36,946 nt of DNA from an uncultured Bacteroidota bacterium (GTDB lineage: Bacteria; Bacteroidota; Bacteroidia; Chitinophagales; Saprospiraceae), in the NCBI GenBank assembly GCA_903836265.1, contig CAILQK010000215.1, positions 1 to 36,946 on the forward strand, read 5' to 3'. The notes under the pieces were generated by a model that did not search any database, was not told the DNA's origin, and saw only the letters and a program-made list of their open reading frames with translations. How positions within the stretch are numbered: the stretch's first letter is position 1; every line of letters starts with the position of its first letter. The position numbers were made by a program, and so were the translations under genes. Positions 25,743 through 33,978 of this stretch are shown here, piece by piece.

Positions 25743-26837
25743 ATGAATCTGCCCAGGTTAAAAGTCCTCGACCGGTATCTGATCCGGAAATTCCTGTCCA
25801 CAGCAGGCTTTTCCATGCTGATCTGTACCATGATTTCCTGCGCGATTGATTTCAGCGACAAGGTACAGTCCATCATCGAGGAGCCCTGCACCGGGAAGGA
25901 TATTCTGGCATACTACACAGGTTTTGTATTTCAGATGTCATCGCTCCTGATGCCACTTTATACCCTTATAGCGGTGGTATTTTTCACTTCGCGACTCGCA
26001 TTCAACTCCGAAATCCTGTCCATTCTCAATGCCGGTGTGAGTTTTGCCCGTCTGTTGCGACCCTACCTGATCGGAGGTCTCACAATCGGCCTGATGCATC
26101 TTTCCATCAATCACTTCATCGCACCCGGTTTCAACAAGTGGAAACTGTGGTTCGAGCGCACATACGTATGGAAGCAGCAGGACAAGGGCAAAACGACCAA
26201 TGTACACCTGCTCACGGCTCCCGATGTCAAGGTATATATCCGCGGATACAACAAAAACGGAAAATCCATGTCCGGATTGCGTGTGGAGCGTTTCGAAGGC
26301 AGCCAGATCAGGAGTATCCTGTCTGCCGAGAATGCACGGTGGAAATCGGAGCCCGACCGCTGGGAACTGACCCAGTGGACGATCAGGACGTTCGACGGAC
26401 TGAAAGAAACACTGCAGCGGGGTACGACGCCGCTGGATACGGCGTTAAATATTCGTCCGCAGGATTTCGTTTACTATAACAATCAGAATGAGGAAATGAC
26501 CACGCCCGAGCTCCGGCAGGCTATCCGGCGCGACCGGAACCGCGGACAGGCCAATACGCGCAGTTATGAAATTGAAATGCACCGGAGAACAGCCGATGCT
26601 GTCACGAATATCATTCTGACCGTGATTGGACTGGCTGTGGCGGGCAGGAAGGTGCGCGGTGGACTGGGGTTGCACCTGGCAATGGGTATCGGGATAGGCG
26701 CCGGGTTCATACTTTTATCCAAATTTGCTGTTTCATTTGCTGCCAGCGGATCCATCCCGGTAATGCTCGGCATGTGGATTCCAAACCTGATTTTCATCGC
26801 AGTGGCAGCATGGTTGGTGCTGCGCGCTCAGAAATAA
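25743..26837 (+). CDS. LptF/LptG-family permease (YjgP/YjgQ), 364 aa
   Basis: An inner-membrane subunit of the Lpt machine that extracts lipopolysaccharide and passes it to the periplasmic bridge. The layout is as in the family: three N-terminal helices (about residues 16-36, 54-82 and 100-123), a periplasmic beta-jellyroll (about 150-235), and three C-terminal helices (about 285-302, 306-330 and 335-360). The N-terminal DRYLIRKF is the usual opening. In Bacteroidota one such protein often acts without a clear F/G distinction, so I give no symbol. It is the first gene of a run with the M28 enzyme (24-base gap), pyrB and dnaG. Confidence 0.9.
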   Translation: MNLPRLKVLDRYLIRKFLSTAGFSMLICTMISCAIDFSDKVQSIIEEPCTGKDILAYYTGFVFQMSSLLMPLYTLIAVVFFTSRLAFNSEILSILNAGVSFARLLRPYLIGGLTIGLMHLSINHFIAPGFNKWKLWFERTYVWKQQDKGKTTNVHLLTAPDVKVYIRGYNKNGKSMSGLRVERFEGSQIRSILSAENARWKSEPDRWELTQWTIRTFDGLKETLQRGTTPLDTALNIRPQDFVYYNNQNEEMTTPELRQAIRRDRNRGQANTRSYEIEMHRRTADAVTNIILTVIGLAVAGRKVRGGLGLHLAMGIGIGAGFILLSKFAVSFAASGSIPVMLGMWIPNLIFIAVAAWLVLRAQK

Positions 26838-26861
26838 CAACACACTTGAAATAAAAGGAAT

Positions 26862-27920
26862 ATGTCCAAAGTATCCAGACAGAGAATCATGGCCTACGGG
26901 CTGATCGCCGTCATGCTGCTCTCGGTGATTGCACTTGTTTTGCCCAAAATACTTCCTGCAGGCGGCAAATCAGCCGGTACTGCAGCCACTTCGGTGCAAA
27001 AACCCTCTGTGCAGGCGCCTCCTTTCAGCGGCGACTCGGCGTTTGCCTTTGTAAAAAAGCAGGTGGACTTCGGTCCGCGCGTTCCGGGCTCTGCTGCCCA
27101 CAAGGCCTGCGCCGACTGGCTGGTCAAGTCGTTTGAACAGCGGGGCATGACGGTCATCAGACAGCCATTCAAGGCAAAAGCGTACTTCGGAACGCTGGAC
27201 GCCGTGAATATTATTGCCCAGTACAAACCGGAGTTGTCAAACCGCATCCTGCTCTGTGCGCACTGGGACAGCAGGCACATTGCCGACAAGGATACCAAAG
27301 ACAAGGAAAAACCCATAGACGGAGCTGACGATGGCGCGAGTGGTGTAGCCGTGCTGCTGGAGCTGGCTCGCATGGTACAGCAAACCCCGGTAAATTACGG
27401 CATTGATTTTATCTGCTTTGATGCAGAAGACCTGGGCGACGACCGCGATGCCGCTGCCGGCTCGGTCATGCAGCAGAATTCGGCCAATACCGCTGAAACA
27501 TGGTGTCTGGGATCTCAGTACTGGGGTAAAAACACGCATAAACCGGGATACAGGGCCAAGTTTGGTATCCTCTTCGACATGGTAGGCGCCACGGGCGCAC
27601 GCTTCCCGCGCGAGGCCTACTCCATGGCCAACGCACCGGATGTAGTTAACAGAATATGGGGTACAGCTGCAGAACTGGGCTGTCAGGATTTGTTTACACC
27701 CAATCAGGCTGGCGCCATCACCGACGATCACTACTACGTGATGAAATATACCCAGATTCCGACGGTGGACATCATCGGTATGCCGAAGGAGCCACCCATG
27801 TTTGGCGATCATCACCATACGCACTTCGACAATATCGGCATCATTGACAGCGAAGTTTTGCGCAAAGTGGGCCAGGTAGCTGCAACGGTCATTTACCGTA
27901 CAGCCGCCCAGCCCATGTAA
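26862..27920 (+). CDS. M28-family zinc enzyme, probable membrane-anchored glutaminyl cyclase, 352 aa
   Basis: It likely converts N-terminal Gln of exported proteins to pyroglutamate. Residues 9-31 form one transmembrane anchor with a basic start, leaving the enzyme in the periplasm. Metal and active-site motifs: CAHWDSR (about 127-133), GADDGASG (about 149-156), FDAEDLG (about 188-194) and, near the end, DHHHTHFDN (about 310-318). This set (one Asp in GAxDGASG, the Glu-Asp pair, and the His of the HHTH block) fits bacterial glutaminyl-peptide cyclotransferases better than the two-zinc M28 aminopeptidases, though both share the fold. An aminopeptidase remains possible. The gene lies between the LptG-like and pyrB genes with short gaps (24 and 30 bases). 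Confidence 0.82.
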   Translation: MSKVSRQRIMAYGLIAVMLLSVIALVLPKILPAGGKSAGTAATSVQKPSVQAPPFSGDSAFAFVKKQVDFGPRVPGSAAHKACADWLVKSFEQRGMTVIRQPFKAKAYFGTLDAVNIIAQYKPELSNRILLCAHWDSRHIADKDTKDKEKPIDGADDGASGVAVLLELARMVQQTPVNYGIDFICFDAEDLGDDRDAAAGSVMQQNSANTAETWCLGSQYWGKNTHKPGYRAKFGILFDMVGATGARFPREAYSMANAPDVVNRIWGTAAELGCQDLFTPNQAGAITDDHYYVMKYTQIPTVDIIGMPKEPPMFGDHHHTHFDNIGIIDSEVLRKVGQVAATVIYRTAAQPM

Positions 27921-27950
27921 TCAGCAATCAAACAGACAACTTTTTGCACT

Positions 27951-28874
27951 GTGAACAAATTTTCATCGCGACATCTGACAGGAATCAAGGGTATCACGGA
28001 AGCAGATATCAGACTGATTTTTGAAACTGCCGACAATTTCAGGGAGGTGATCAACCGGCCCATCAAGAAAGTGCCATCACTGCGCGATGTGACGGTAGCC
28101 AACCTGTTTTTTGAAAGCAGCACGCGCACCCGTGTGTCTTTTGAGCTCGCCGAGCGCCGCCTGAGTGCCGATATCGTCAATTTCACGGCCTCCAGCAGCA
28201 GTGTGAGCAAGGGAGAAACCCTGCTTGATACAGTAAACAATATTCTTGCCATGAAGGTGGATATGGTGGTGATGCGCCATCCGGCGCCCGGCGCCTGCGT
28301 GTATCTCTCCTCCAGGATACCCGCCAATATCGTGAACGCCGGCGACGGAACACACGAACACCCCACGCAGGCACTGCTCGACGCCTTCTCCATCCGCGAG
28401 AAACTCGGCGATGTGACAGGCAAAAAAATTGCCATCATCGGTGATATTCTGCACAGCCGTGTGGCACTCAGCAATGTGTTTTGCCTGAAAAAACTGGGAG
28501 CCAGGGTCAGGGTTTGCGGACCGCCCACGCTGATTCCGAAATACTACGCCGATCTTGGAGTAGAGGTAAGCCATGATGTACGCGATACACTGCAATGGTG
28601 CGACGTGGCCAACGTTCTGCGCATCCAGCTCGAGCGCCAGGATATCAAATACTTCCCCAGTCTGCGCGAGTACCACCAGTACTTCGGTATCACGCGGAAA
28701 ATGCTCGATGAACTTGACCACCCCATCGTACTCATGCACCCGGGGCCCATCAACCGGGGCGTGGAACTCAGCTCCGACGCTGCCGACAGTCCGCACAATA
28801 TCATCCTCGACCAGGTGGAAAACGGTGTGGCTGTCAGAATGGCCGTGCTGTATCTCCTGGCAAACAATAACTGA
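27951..28874 (+). CDS. pyrB: Aspartate carbamoyltransferase, catalytic chain, 307 aa
   Basis: It joins carbamoyl phosphate and L-aspartate in the first committed step of pyrimidine synthesis. The carbamoyl-phosphate loop SSTRTR is at residues 56-61 with FFE before it and VSFE after; HPTQAL (about residues 138-143) and the Asp-binding region near HPGPINRG (about 262-269) are present. Length is normal for the catalytic chain; the regulatory chain pyrI is not adjacent. The start is GTG 27951, since no ATG precedes the conserved HLTGIKGI block. dnaG begins 6 bases after its stop, so the two are probably co-transcribed. Confidence 0.97.
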   Translation: MNKFSSRHLTGIKGITEADIRLIFETADNFREVINRPIKKVPSLRDVTVANLFFESSTRTRVSFELAERRLSADIVNFTASSSSVSKGETLLDTVNNILAMKVDMVVMRHPAPGACVYLSSRIPANIVNAGDGTHEHPTQALLDAFSIREKLGDVTGKKIAIIGDILHSRVALSNVFCLKKLGARVRVCGPPTLIPKYYADLGVEVSHDVRDTLQWCDVANVLRIQLERQDIKYFPSLREYHQYFGITRKMLDELDHPIVLMHPGPINRGVELSSDAADSPHNIILDQVENGVAVRMAVLYLLANNN

Positions 28875-28880
28875 TGAAAT

Positions 28881-30902
28881 ATGATTCCGCCCCGTCAAAT
28901 TCAGGATGTACTCGACGCCGCCCGCATTGAAGACGTGGTGGGTGAGTTCGTCACCCTGAAAAGGCGCGGGGTGAATCTGATCGGGCTCTGTCCATTCCAT
29001 GGAGAAAAAACGCCCTCCTTCAATGTAAACCCTGCCCGAAATATATTCAAATGCTTCGGTTGTGCAAAAGGCGGGGACGCTGTCACCTTCCTGCGCGAGC
29101 ACGAAAAGATGACTTACGTCGAGGCCATACGCTGGCTGGCCAGAAAATATGGCATCGAACTCCAGGAAATTGAGCGAACACCCGAACAACTGGCAGAGAT
29201 CCAGCTGGCCGACTCCCTGTATATCGTCAACGAGTTCGGACTGAAGCATTTCCAGCACCAACTGTTCGACACCGATGAGGGAAAATCGGTTGCGCTGTCC
29301 TATTTCAGGAAACGGGGCCTGCGCGAAGAGACCATACGTACTTTCGGGCTCGGGTACGCTCCCGATCAGCGCGATCTGCTCATCAGGGAAGCCAAAAACA
29401 CCGGACACAGCCTCGACCTGATGAAAAAAGTGGGTCTCTGCAGTCAGGACGGCTCCAGGGACTTCTTCCGTGCGCGGGTCATGTTTGCCATTCACAATCT
29501 GTCGGGTAAAGTGGCAGCCTTTGCCGGCAGAACCATGTCATCTGAAAAGACCATTCCGAAGTATATTAATAGTCCGGAGACGGAAATTTATGTAAAAAAT
29601 AAAACATTGTTCGGACTGTATCAGGCCAGGAAGGCTGTCCGGCAACATGATGAATGCCTGCTGGTGGAGGGCTACATGGATGTTATTTCTCTGTATCAGG
29701 CCGGTATTGAAAATGTAGTGGCATCGTCGGGTACCTCCCTGACGGAGGGGCAGTTGCAACTGATCAAAAGGCATACCGACAACCTGAAAATCCTGTACGA
29801 CGGCGATGCTGCAGGGATAAAGGCGGCCCTGCGCGGCCTCGATCTGGCCCTGGAGCAGGATCTCAATGTCAAAATATGTCTGTTCCCCGATGGGCATGAT
29901 CCCGATTCCTATGTGCAGGAATTCGGTGGCGAGGCACTGAATCAGTTCATGGCATCCAGTGCGAAGGACTTCATCCTGTTCAAAACCGAACTGCTGCTGG
30001 AGGAAACCCGCCACGATCCGATCAAAAGGGCCGGGCTGATCAAAGATATTGTGAGCAGTATTGCGCGCATACCGGATCCGATCAAGCGCAGCGTCTATCT
30101 GAGGGAGTGTTCTGCACTGATGGAGGTGGCCGAGCAGACCCTGTCGGCCGAAATGAACAGGATAATTGCGGGAAGTATCAAAAGAAAGGAGGAAAAGGCA
30201 GCACGTCAGCCCGGACGGGCCAGCGACTCCGGGCCATTCATTCCGGGTGATGAGTGGCCGTCCGAGATACCGCCTGTACCCTCTGACGCGGATTTCCCGT
30301 CCGACCAGCCGCAACCCTTTCCGGTAGAACCCGGCGATCCCCGCCGGCAGGCCCGGGGTGGCGCCGTTCAGGAACGCGACGTCGTCAGGATGCTGATACA
30401 GTTCGGCAACCGCACACTGGAACAGGAACAGGTCACTGTGGCAGAATACATACTGTCTGACATTGGCGACTCGCTCGACAGCTTTGATGATCCCATGTAT
30501 GCAAAAATAGCCATCGAATGCAGAGACATGCTGCTGGGCGGAAAAACATTTGATCAGCACTACTTTATACAACACCCGTCAGCCGAAGTCTGCGAGCTCG
30601 CCATCAATGTTCTCTCGGAGCCGTGGGATTACTCACCCAACTGGGAAGACATGTGGAACTATCCGCTTCAGAACCAGAAAATGCCCGAACTGAACTTCGA
30701 CCTGGATATGAAGCAGGCACTGCTCCGTTTCAAATTGCTGAAAGTGAACAAAATGTGCGATCAGAATCTGGCCCGCATCAAGGCCGCCTCCGTTGCCGGC
30801 GATGACGAGAGCATGATGCGCTACATGAAAGTACAACAGAAACTGCTCGCCACACGAAACGAAATAGCAGCAAAAGGGGGTACGGTTATATTTCCGAAAT
30901 GA
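28881..30902 (+). CDS. dnaG: DNA primase DnaG, 673 aa
   Basis: It makes the RNA primers of lagging-strand synthesis. The N-terminal zinc finger is C37-xx-H40 ... C58-xx-C61 (CHC2 type). The TOPRIM catalytic core has E263 in LVEGYMDV and D307-x-D309 in YDGDAAG. A Pro/Asp-rich linker at about residues 435-490 is probably disordered and leads to a helical C-terminal domain, where DnaB helicase normally binds. The linker is longer than in E. coli DnaG, as in many Bacteroidota. Convergent with the OLD-like gene, with only 38 bases between their stop codons and no clear terminator. Confidence 0.97.
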   Translation: MIPPRQIQDVLDAARIEDVVGEFVTLKRRGVNLIGLCPFHGEKTPSFNVNPARNIFKCFGCAKGGDAVTFLREHEKMTYVEAIRWLARKYGIELQEIERTPEQLAEIQLADSLYIVNEFGLKHFQHQLFDTDEGKSVALSYFRKRGLREETIRTFGLGYAPDQRDLLIREAKNTGHSLDLMKKVGLCSQDGSRDFFRARVMFAIHNLSGKVAAFAGRTMSSEKTIPKYINSPETEIYVKNKTLFGLYQARKAVRQHDECLLVEGYMDVISLYQAGIENVVASSGTSLTEGQLQLIKRHTDNLKILYDGDAAGIKAALRGLDLALEQDLNVKICLFPDGHDPDSYVQEFGGEALNQFMASSAKDFILFKTELLLEETRHDPIKRAGLIKDIVSSIARIPDPIKRSVYLRECSALMEVAEQTLSAEMNRIIAGSIKRKEEKAARQPGRASDSGPFIPGDEWPSEIPPVPSDADFPSDQPQPFPVEPGDPRRQARGGAVQERDVVRMLIQFGNRTLEQEQVTVAEYILSDIGDSLDSFDDPMYAKIAIECRDMLLGGKTFDQHYFIQHPSAEVCELAINVLSEPWDYSPNWEDMWNYPLQNQKMPELNFDLDMKQALLRFKLLKVNKMCDQNLARIKAASVAGDDESMMRYMKVQQKLLATRNEIAAKGGTVIFPK

Positions 30903-30940
30903 GGATGTACGCGGGCGCGAAGAGTATCCGGGATATGCCC

Positions 30941-32641
30941 TTACGATTCACTGGCAAAATGGTTATAAAATCCCCGGATCATGTCTGTTAACTCACTTTC
31001 TATCAAATCAGGCTTGACGTACTCAACCAGCTGGTAAAACTTTGATTTATCCATGATACCTCTCGGCATCCCTGCCTCATCAAGAAAACTTTCAAACAGT
31101 GGCGTTAAAAAATCATCGCTTATTTTGGTGGTAATCCAGAATGAATCAGACAGATTGCCCAGTGCAACTGGCGGAATACGCCCGTCAACAAGATCCCTGA
31201 GTCGTGTCTGCCAGAAAGTGCCCACATTCGCGGAATCTGCATAACTGTACAATGTTTCCGGCAAGGGCAAATAGTTCTCAATTTCGTTTCTGCGCCATTG
31301 TTTAATAATCAATCCGGGTTGATTATTCTCAATATTTCTTTTCAGATTATCAAAAATGGCATATCCTTTAAGACCCGGAATGAACCTCCTTAAAGTATCA
31401 AAATGGTTTCTGACCCTGATTACGTCGTTCCCAACCGGATAGGGGAATACATTTTCTTCAATAAATTGATGAATTTCTGAAAACCCCAATTTTTTACAGA
31501 AAGCTTTGATAAAATCCAGATCCGTCGTCCCTTCAAAATACAGCATAAAGGGACGTTGTTTTGCAATCAAAAACTCTTCATATCCAATATCCCGCAATAC
31601 AGATTTTATATATTTCTCCTGATTTACCTGATCAAAGGCTCCAAACATCCCTGAAATTACCAGATCCTTGCCAAATGCACGACTCATGACACTTTCAGAA
31701 TGACTTGCCACAATGAGCTGACTATTATTCTTCTTTGCCAGATCACTGATTTTATCATAAATATTTGACTGTCGTACTACTTCCAGGTGAGCGTCAGGCT
31801 CATCCAGCAGATTAACAGTATTGGGGAATGCGAGTAAATAAGCGAAGAGCAGGATAGCCTGCTTCGTACCGCTTCCCAGTGATGACAAATCAATATCTTT
31901 CTTTACTCCTTCATTATAGCTCATTTTAAGCAATCCCGTTGCCTGTATGTACTTCGGTGGATTGAGTTGAACTTTGAATAAACCTTCTATTTCGGCCGTA
32001 AATTGCTTCCAGCTCGTTTTGTCCTCCCTCACATAGAGCAAGTAACAAATATTCCTCAGTACATCTGACGTGTTACCACTGCCAATGTATCGCAAAATAG
32101 AACCGACCTCCAATTTGTCTTCGGTCGGCTTGAGACCTGCGACTGAGGGCAAAAAGCCAATTTTTTCATTCAACAGAACTTCCGGGAATTCATACAGGTT
32201 TCCTTCTTCATCCTGAGTTAACCTTGCATAAATCAGAGTGTCCCGGCCATAATCAAATTCGAAGCCTGTTTTCCAGGGCTGTTTATCCGTATAACCTTCT
32301 GCAATTATTTCTATTCGAATGTTTTTTACGGTCGGTTTTCCTTCCTCACTGGTTGATCCTTCCCTGACAATCAGGTCTGTCCATAATTCCTTGAAATCGC
32401 TGACCGGAATATTGAGAACTTCTTCCAGATTGATGGCTACTCCTGTTCTCTTTGATGCCTTGCTTTTTTTATTTATTCTTTCTGAGCCCCATGCTCTTAT
32501 TGCAATAGCAAACAAAGAAATGGCCTGGAGCAAGGAACTTTTGCCTCCATTGTTCGGACCAATAATCACGACTGCCTGCCCAAGGTCAATGGTCTGATCC
32601 TTTATTTGCCTGAAATTCCTGATCCGTATTTTCGTAATCAT
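30941..32641 (-). CDS. OLD-like AAA ATPase fused to a TOPRIM/DUF4435-like domain, 566 aa
   Basis: An SMC/RecF-like ATPase joined to a possible nuclease domain, the layout of OLD-family and fused AriAB (PARIS) phage-defence proteins. Walker A GPNNGGKS is at residues 28-35, a signature-like SLGSGTKQ near 258, and Walker B LLDEPDAHLE with D280 and E281. The TOPRIM-like part starts with FEGTTD (E370 catalytic Glu). Next comes GYAIFDN, where the expected DxD metal pair has only its first Asp (D-N-L), and then WRRNEIENYL, typical of these domains. Lower GC (26 of 60 at 31621-31680) than the genes around it suggests transfer. Start ATG 32641; the in-frame ATG at 32689 adds an unlikely Cys-rich leader. 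It stands alone, with no second defence gene. Confidence 0.82.
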   Translation of the reverse strand: MITKIRIRNFRQIKDQTIDLGQAVVIIGPNNGGKSSLLQAISLFAIAIRAWGSERINKKSKASKRTGVAINLEEVLNIPVSDFKELWTDLIVREGSTSEEGKPTVKNIRIEIIAEGYTDKQPWKTGFEFDYGRDTLIYARLTQDEEGNLYEFPEVLLNEKIGFLPSVAGLKPTEDKLEVGSILRYIGSGNTSDVLRNICYLLYVREDKTSWKQFTAEIEGLFKVQLNPPKYIQATGLLKMSYNEGVKKDIDLSSLGSGTKQAILLFAYLLAFPNTVNLLDEPDAHLEVVRQSNIYDKISDLAKKNNSQLIVASHSESVMSRAFGKDLVISGMFGAFDQVNQEKYIKSVLRDIGYEEFLIAKQRPFMLYFEGTTDLDFIKAFCKKLGFSEIHQFIEENVFPYPVGNDVIRVRNHFDTLRRFIPGLKGYAIFDNLKRNIENNQPGLIIKQWRRNEIENYLPLPETLYSYADSANVGTFWQTRLRDLVDGRIPPVALGNLSDSFWITTKISDDFLTPLFESFLDEAGMPRGIMDKSKFYQLVEYVKPDLIESELTDMIRGFYNHFASES

Positions 32642-32813
32642 AGATGACAAAGGTAACGCAAGACACGATTGGAAACAAGTTCGACACAAATATTATGTGA
32701 CCAGCCAGACTCAACAAACGCGGGCAGCTGACATAACGGCCGGGCAAAAAAGCAGAAAAAAGACCAGTTCCCAAGCCCTGTCGCGCGGCATGGCGTGATA
32801 CGGGAGACGCGCG

Positions 32814-33899
32814 TTATCGGGTTTTCGATACAATATCCAGCCGCACCGAAAATATGTGTGAATACTGCACGGTGGCCACATTGCCGATGTTCGTCATGGC
32901 ATAGTCGAGCCAGACGCGGTTCAGGCGCAGGCCGATGCCAAAGTTGGGCTGGGCAATCAGTCGCTCCCTGTCCGGATTGAAATCGTCTTTCAGGCGCTGG
33001 AAGTTGCCGGCCCCCGCCCGCAGGCTGACGAGGTTGTTGTAAACAGCCTCCGCACCAAGCCGCAGATCCATGTTAAAGAAGTCGGAGCTGACCAGTACGT
33101 TGCGCTGCCCGTCGGTGGTGAACTCCAGATCGAGTACGGGTGTGATGGTCGTTTTGGAACCGGCTTTCAGTTTGTAAGCACCGCCCAGAATGACCCTCGG
33201 ACGGGTGATCTCTGCGCCCGATTCGGGAAGTTCGTTGCCCGTTGAATCAAAAACCGCCTTTTCCCGATCAGTGAGCCTGAACGACCATGCGTTGAAGGTG
33301 GTCGTCAGATCGCGGCCCTGGGCGCCAAGCATCAGATTTCCTTTCCTGTACTGAATACCCAGATCGGCCCCAAAGCCCCACGAACGCCCGAAAGTCCCGA
33401 TGACCCTGCGTATCACCTTGACGCTTCCACCCACCGTGAGGGCCGGATTTTTCAGCGCCCGGGCGTAACTGCCCATCAACGCATAATCCGCCGCCGAAAA
33501 CTCGGTGACGTTGTCGTAGTTGATAGTGCCGTCGGCATTCACCAAATTGATGGTATAGGGAATATTGTCAATGCCCAGTCGGATGAGCGAAAATGCCAGG
33601 TACTCGCTGTTAGCTCCGCGCAGCGATTTGCCGAATCCAAGGTAGTCGTACTGACCTACCCCGCCGAACCACTCCGCGTGCATGGCTGCTGCCTGCATGG
33701 GCGCGGATATGCGCGCGAGACCCGCCGGATTCCAGTAGGCTGCCGTGATGTCATCGGTGAGCGCTACCTGTGCACCAGAGAGTCCGTGCGACCTTGCGCC
33801 GACACCAATGGACAGAAACTCGTTGCTGTACTTCTGTGCAAGGGCCGGAAATACCGTTAAAATGACAAATTGAGCAATCAGACAGGTTTGTTTTTTCAT
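32814..33899 (-). CDS. PorV/PorQ-family outer-membrane beta-barrel, 361 aa
   Basis: PorV and PorQ are FadL-like barrels of the T9SS; PorV carries cargo from the translocon to the sortase complex. The hallmarks follow a signal peptide (cleaved at ALA|Q): FLSIGVGARSHGLSGAQVALTDDITAAYWNPAGLARI (residues about 27-63, quoted here as the family's early block in shortened form: SIGVGARSHGLSGA and YWNPAGLA), then repeated amphipathic strands to the end. The sequence places it in the family but does not say whether it is PorV, PorQ or a paralogue. It is divergent from a T9SS cargo gene, with 79 bases between the two starts. Confidence 0.82.
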   Translation of the reverse strand: MKKQTCLIAQFVILTVFPALAQKYSNEFLSIGVGARSHGLSGAQVALTDDITAAYWNPAGLARISAPMQAAAMHAEWFGGVGQYDYLGFGKSLRGANSEYLAFSLIRLGIDNIPYTINLVNADGTINYDNVTEFSAADYALMGSYARALKNPALTVGGSVKVIRRVIGTFGRSWGFGADLGIQYRKGNLMLGAQGRDLTTTFNAWSFRLTDREKAVFDSTGNELPESGAEITRPRVILGGAYKLKAGSKTTITPVLDLEFTTDGQRNVLVSSDFFNMDLRLGAEAVYNNLVSLRAGAGNFQRLKDDFNPDRERLIAQPNFGIGLRLNRVWLDYAMTNIGNVATVQYSHIFSVRLDIVSKTR

Positions 33900-33978
33900 A
33901 ATGCTTTACTTTCGTGCGGGTTCATTTGACGTTTCACCCGGCAGGCAGGTTGCCTTCCGATAACCATTTACTGTTTTC

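Noticed and set aside
28077-29495. A 472-codon open frame antisense to pyrB and dnaG, and similar long frames at 23344-24468 (antisense to the S9 peptidase) and 29538-30575 (antisense to dnaG).
   Set aside because: They are opposite strongly conserved genes, have no recognisable domain and an unlikely composition (rich in His, Gly and Phe), as expected for shadows in GC-rich DNA.
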